From NCBI GenBank assembly GCA_029263395.1, contig JAJCXO010000172.1, forward strand, positions 1 through 38,417: a stretch of DNA of 38,417 nucleotides, given 5' to 3'. Source of the DNA: Acidobacteriota bacterium. GTDB taxonomy: Bacteria > Acidobacteriota > Thermoanaerobaculia > Multivoradales > J023. The stretch's first letter is position 1. Every line of letters starts with the position of its first letter. Below, one piece after another: positions 35,634 to 38,417 of this stretch. The notes beneath the pieces are model-generated. The model was not told where the DNA came from. It ran no database searches and saw nothing but the letters and a program-made list of their open reading frames with translations. Both the position numbers and the translations under genes were made by a program.

Positions 35634-37196
35634 CAGAGCACCATTCTCAAGGCCTGCGTCCTCGCTACCGGCATCTCAGGCATTGTCGCCGAGTACGTAA
35701 TGGCTACGCTGGCGAGTTATTTACTCGGCGATGCGATCCTACATTGGACACTGGTGATCTCGCTGATGTTGTTCGCGATGGGGATCGGCAGTCGGCTCAG
35801 CCGCCTGGTCCGCGGCCCACTGCTCGATGCCTTTGTTGGGGTCGAGCTGGCGTTGTCGGTGTTAGTGGCGGCAAGTGCTCCGGTGGTGTATCTGTTGTCG
35901 GCCTACAGTCCGGCGATCGGGTTGATCATCTATTCGCTGGCGTTTGCTATCGGCTTGCTGATCGGCATCGAGCTGCCATTGGTGACACGACTCAATCAGA
36001 GCTTCGAAGAGTTGCGCCTCAACATCGGTTCGGTGATGGAGAAAGACTACTACGGAGCGCTGATCGGCGGACTGTTCTTCGCGCTCGTGGGGCTGCCCTA
36101 CCTCGGCTTGACCTACACACCGTTGGTGCTGGGTACGGTCAACTTTGCGGTGGCCGTCTACCTGGCAGCACGTTATCGCGGCGCACTAAAGCGGCCACGG
36201 GCGATCGTCGTCGGTAGCTTGGCGGTAGCTGTGGGACTGGCAGCGGTTGCAGTCCTGGCTGAGCCGATTGTCCGCTACGGCGAGCAGCAGAAGTATCGCG
36301 ACCGGGTGATCTACCAAGAGCAGAGCCGATTCCAACGCATTGTCATGACGCGTTGGAAGGCCGATATCTGGCTTTATCTCGATGGTCATCAGCAATTCTC
36401 CAGCGTCGACGAGGAGCGTTACCACGAACCGTTGGTACATCCGGCGATGCGGCTCGCCGCCGCCCGACGGCGCGTCTTGGTACTCGGCGGTGGTGATGGC
36501 CTAGCGATCCGCGAGATCTTGATGCATGCCGACGTCGAGGCCGTGACTCTGGTCGAACTCGATCCGGCGGTCACCCGGCTGGCGACCACCCACCCGGAGC
36601 TGCGCCGAATCAACCGCGATGCCCTCACCGATCCCCGTGTCGAAATTGTGCATCGGGACGGCTACGGCTACCTGCTCGACAACGATGAGCTCTTCGATGT
36701 GATGATCATCGATCTGCCCGACCCACGGACGATCAGCCTGGCACGCCTCTATAGTCGCCCGTTTTACGAGTTGGCGGCGCGCCACCTCACCCCGGGCGGC
36801 GTGCTGGTCACGCAGGCGACCAGCCCTTTCTTCTCCCGTCGCGCCTTCCTCTCGATCCTCAAATCCGTGCGTGCCACCGGCCTCGCCGCGGTGCCGTACC
36901 ACAACCATGTGCCAACCCTTGGCGAATGGAGCTGGGTCTTGGCCCAACGCGGACCAGCGCGGGTGCCGGAGCCGGATAACGAGTCGCCTCCTTCAACCAA
37001 CATTGATCTCCGCCCGCGCTTGATGCACCTCGACTTCGAAGACTTGGACACACATTTCTTGAACACTGACGCGATGGTCGCTATGCTGCACTTCGGCAAG
37101 GACGTCTTCGACGACCTCGACACCATCGACGTTTCGGAAGAGTCGAGTCTGGCCGTCTTCACCTACTATCGCGACAGCGACTGGGACCTGTACTGA
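35529..37196 (+). CDS. Membrane-bound aminopropyltransferase (spermidine synthase-like), copy 2
   Basis: This is the second membrane aminopropyltransferase of the locus, up to 555 residues. After the repeated Gln/Ser-rich leader (1-36) it has about seven helices (40-240), one segment reading GIVAEYVMATLASYLLGD. The synthase domain shows EERYHEPLVHPAM, LVLGGGDGLAIREI near 319, LVELDP and the catalytic-Asp region IIDLPDPRTISLARLYSR. It shares the same layout as copy 1 and is clearly paralogous but not nearly identical. The real start may be any of several GTG codons in the repeat; 35529 is the first and lies only 11 bases from the DUF350 stop. It is co-transcribed with DUF350 and followed 12 bases later by the potassium channel. 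Confidence 0.9.
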   Translation: MSQEQALSPGQTVSQEQTVSSGQTVSQEQTVSPGPQSTILKACVLATGISGIVAEYVMATLASYLLGDAILHWTLVISLMLFAMGIGSRLSRLVRGPLLDAFVGVELALSVLVAASAPVVYLLSAYSPAIGLIIYSLAFAIGLLIGIELPLVTRLNQSFEELRLNIGSVMEKDYYGALIGGLFFALVGLPYLGLTYTPLVLGTVNFAVAVYLAARYRGALKRPRAIVVGSLAVAVGLAAVAVLAEPIVRYGEQQKYRDRVIYQEQSRFQRIVMTRWKADIWLYLDGHQQFSSVDEERYHEPLVHPAMRLAAARRRVLVLGGGDGLAIREILMHADVEAVTLVELDPAVTRLATTHPELRRINRDALTDPRVEIVHRDGYGYLLDNDELFDVMIIDLPDPRTISLARLYSRPFYELAARHLTPGGVLVTQATSPFFSRRAFLSILKSVRATGLAAVPYHNHVPTLGEWSWVLAQRGPARVPEPDNESPPSTNIDLRPRLMHLDFEDLDTHFLNTDAMVAMLHFGKDVFDDLDTIDVSEESSLAVFTYYRDSDWDLY

Positions 37197-37208
37197 AGGA
37201 CTGAGCCT

Positions 37209-38222
37209 GTGGAACGACGTCGTAGCCCCCCACTTTGGGTCGAAAGACTGGTGCGGATTCTCCGCCGCGAGAACCTCCACCGGATCTTCATCTTCCTATT
37301 CGTACTCAGCCTGCTGAGCGCGGTGGCCTTGTGGCAACTCGAGCCTCAGACGGCCTTCGCCGACTGGCTGTGGTGGAGTGTTGTCACCGTCACCACGGTC
37401 GGCTACGGCGACTTCACTCCGGTCACCATCGCCGGTCGATTAATCGGCACGGTGCTGATGTTTTTTGGTATCGGCGTGCTCAGTATGTTCACTGCAACAA
37501 TCGCCGGTTTTTTTGTCGAGATCCAACTCAAGAGAGAGCGTGGCATGGACCAAGTGCAACTGCGAGACCATTTCATCCTCTGTGAATGGAATCAACGGGC
37601 CGAGGCGGTTTACAGCGAGCTGCGATCGGACCCCCGGACTGTCGAGTCTCCAATCGTGGTACTCGCTGGTATTGACGCCAAACCCGTCGACGACGACAAG
37701 CTGTTCCTGATTCACGGTGAAGTCACCGAGGAAAACCTCGAACGCGCCAACATCGAAGACGCCGCTACGGTGATCATCCTCGGCAACGACGAGCTCGAGC
37801 CGGGTGCCCGCGATGCCCGAGTTGTACTCTCGACCCTCACCGTCGAAGGCATGAATCCCGACGCTTACACGGTCGTTGAGCTGGTACGGGAAGAGAATCG
37901 ACGCCACTGCCAAAGAGCCCACGCCGACGAAATCATCGTCGGCAACGAGTTCAGCAGTCGATTGATTGCCAGTGCCGCTGTCGACCATGGCATCAGCAAA
38001 GTCTTTTCTGAACTGTTGAGCGTCACCTACGGCAACGACTTCAAACAGGTGCCCGTCCCCTCGGCCCTGAGCGGCCAAGGCTTCCTCGAGGTTCTGATCG
38101 AAATGAAACGCACTGACGGCAGCATCGTCCTCGCAGTCCAACGAGGCATGGAAGTCACCACCAATCCGCCGCCCGAGTATCGAGTCGAAGCGACGGATCG
38201 CTTGATTGTCGTCACGGGTTAG
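37209..38222 (+). CDS. Two-helix potassium channel with RCK (TrkA-N/TrkA-C) domains
   Basis: This 337-residue channel probably passes K+ under cytoplasmic control. Helix 1 (about 24-45) and helix 2 (about 75-105) flank the pore with selectivity filter TVGYGD at about 62-67. A TrkA-N-like RCK domain runs from about 118 to 240, and an RCK_C domain (GQGFLEVLIEMKRTDGSIVLAVQRG) closes the chain. The first RCK strand reads HFILCEWNQRAEAV, so the usual glycine-rich nucleotide loop is poorly kept; a Glu sits where Gly is common. It is the last gene of the aminopropyltransferase arm. Its GTG start is preceded by AAGGA, which overlaps the end of the synthase gene. Pairing with polyamine genes suggests a link to ion or polyamine balance, which is inference. 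Confidence 0.92.
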   Translation: MERRRSPPLWVERLVRILRRENLHRIFIFLFVLSLLSAVALWQLEPQTAFADWLWWSVVTVTTVGYGDFTPVTIAGRLIGTVLMFFGIGVLSMFTATIAGFFVEIQLKRERGMDQVQLRDHFILCEWNQRAEAVYSELRSDPRTVESPIVVLAGIDAKPVDDDKLFLIHGEVTEENLERANIEDAATVIILGNDELEPGARDARVVLSTLTVEGMNPDAYTVVELVREENRRHCQRAHADEIIVGNEFSSRLIASAAVDHGISKVFSELLSVTYGNDFKQVPVPSALSGQGFLEVLIEMKRTDGSIVLAVQRGMEVTTNPPPEYRVEATDRLIVVTG

Positions 38223-38248
38223 ATCTCATCGAAGAACGTGGGTTGTCC

Positions 38249-38399
38249 GGGAGCCCCCTGTGGACTGCGCGCGCAGCTGCGTAACTCGCCTCGGCGCCTC
38301 AGTCTTCGCCAATCCTAATGGTTACAATAGTTTGGAGAACTCGGTTCTATTCTCTTGCTCATACATACTCGCCGCGTGCTCGCTCCACAGGGGGCTCCC
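38249..38399. repeat. Perfect 16-bp inverted repeat in the 3' end region
   Basis: GGGAGCCCCCTGTGGA (38249-38264) and its exact complement TCCACAGGGGGCTCCC (38384-38399) bracket 119 bases. The enclosed sequence is not coding: it has GCGCGC-rich starts, then AT-rich bases with a small dyad (AGAAC-TCG-GTTCT near 38336-38348). CTCGGTT within it also pairs with AACCGAG at the window's very end. It starts 26 bases after the channel stop. It could be a terminator-like structure, a miniature element or a structured RNA. It may continue beyond the window. Confidence 0.6.
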
Positions 38400-38417
38400 T
38401 GGGAGGCGAAAACCGAG

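Overview
The window looks like one chromosomal stretch of a GC-rich Gram-negative bacterium. It carries Tat and lipoprotein signals, SppA, very large exported repeat proteins, an Uma2-type gene and a vanadium haloperoxidase. The style of the secreted proteins (a CSLREAI motif with a choice-of-anchor Q-like end, 50-residue FG-GAP-like repeats, LamG repeats) suggests Acidobacteriota or Myxococcota. This is a low-confidence guess, because no rRNA or other marker gene is present. I see no tRNA, rRNA, CRISPR array, transposase or prophage gene.

Region 1 (1-8.5 kb). A secreted subtilisin-like protease with a C-terminal FG-GAP-like repeat domain lies downstream of a small unknown gene. A Tat-exported vanadium haloperoxidase diverges from them. 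Next come a two-CBS-domain protein and an Uma2-family PD-(D/E)XK protein preceded by two copies of a GTGACGTCAC palindrome.

Region 2 (8.5-16.5 kb). A 42-bp tandem repeat array sits at the 3' end of a giant secreted protein (about 2,390 residues). The giant gene contains parallel beta-helices and three LamG domains. It is split by an apparent one-base frameshift near 9765. A small, doubtful secreted ORF precedes it.

Region 3 (16.6-21.5 kb). Three translationally overlapping minus-strand genes form a glycan operon: a methyltransferase fused to a coiled coil of seven 21-residue repeats, a GT4-GT2 double glycosyltransferase, and a GT2 glycosyltransferase with a C-terminal beta domain. The layout resembles the WbdD-type chain terminator and molecular ruler of O-antigen systems.

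Region 4 (21.7-29.5 kb). Mostly housekeeping or metabolic genes: a cyclase-family lipoprotein, SppA, a SLC13/DASS anion transporter, a TEX30/KANL3-like alpha/beta hydrolase, QueF, and a hybrid histidine kinase with REC and Hpt domains.

Region 5 (29.8-38.2 kb). A membrane polyamine-like module in two divergent arms. The minus arm has a membrane aminopropyltransferase overlapping a Tat-exported FAD amine-oxidase-like enzyme. The plus arm has DUF4178, a lipoprotein, DUF350, a second membrane aminopropyltransferase, and a 2TM potassium channel with an RCK domain. The FAD enzyme and the duplicated synthase make this the best candidate for an under-described system. The window ends in an unexplained 16-bp inverted repeat.
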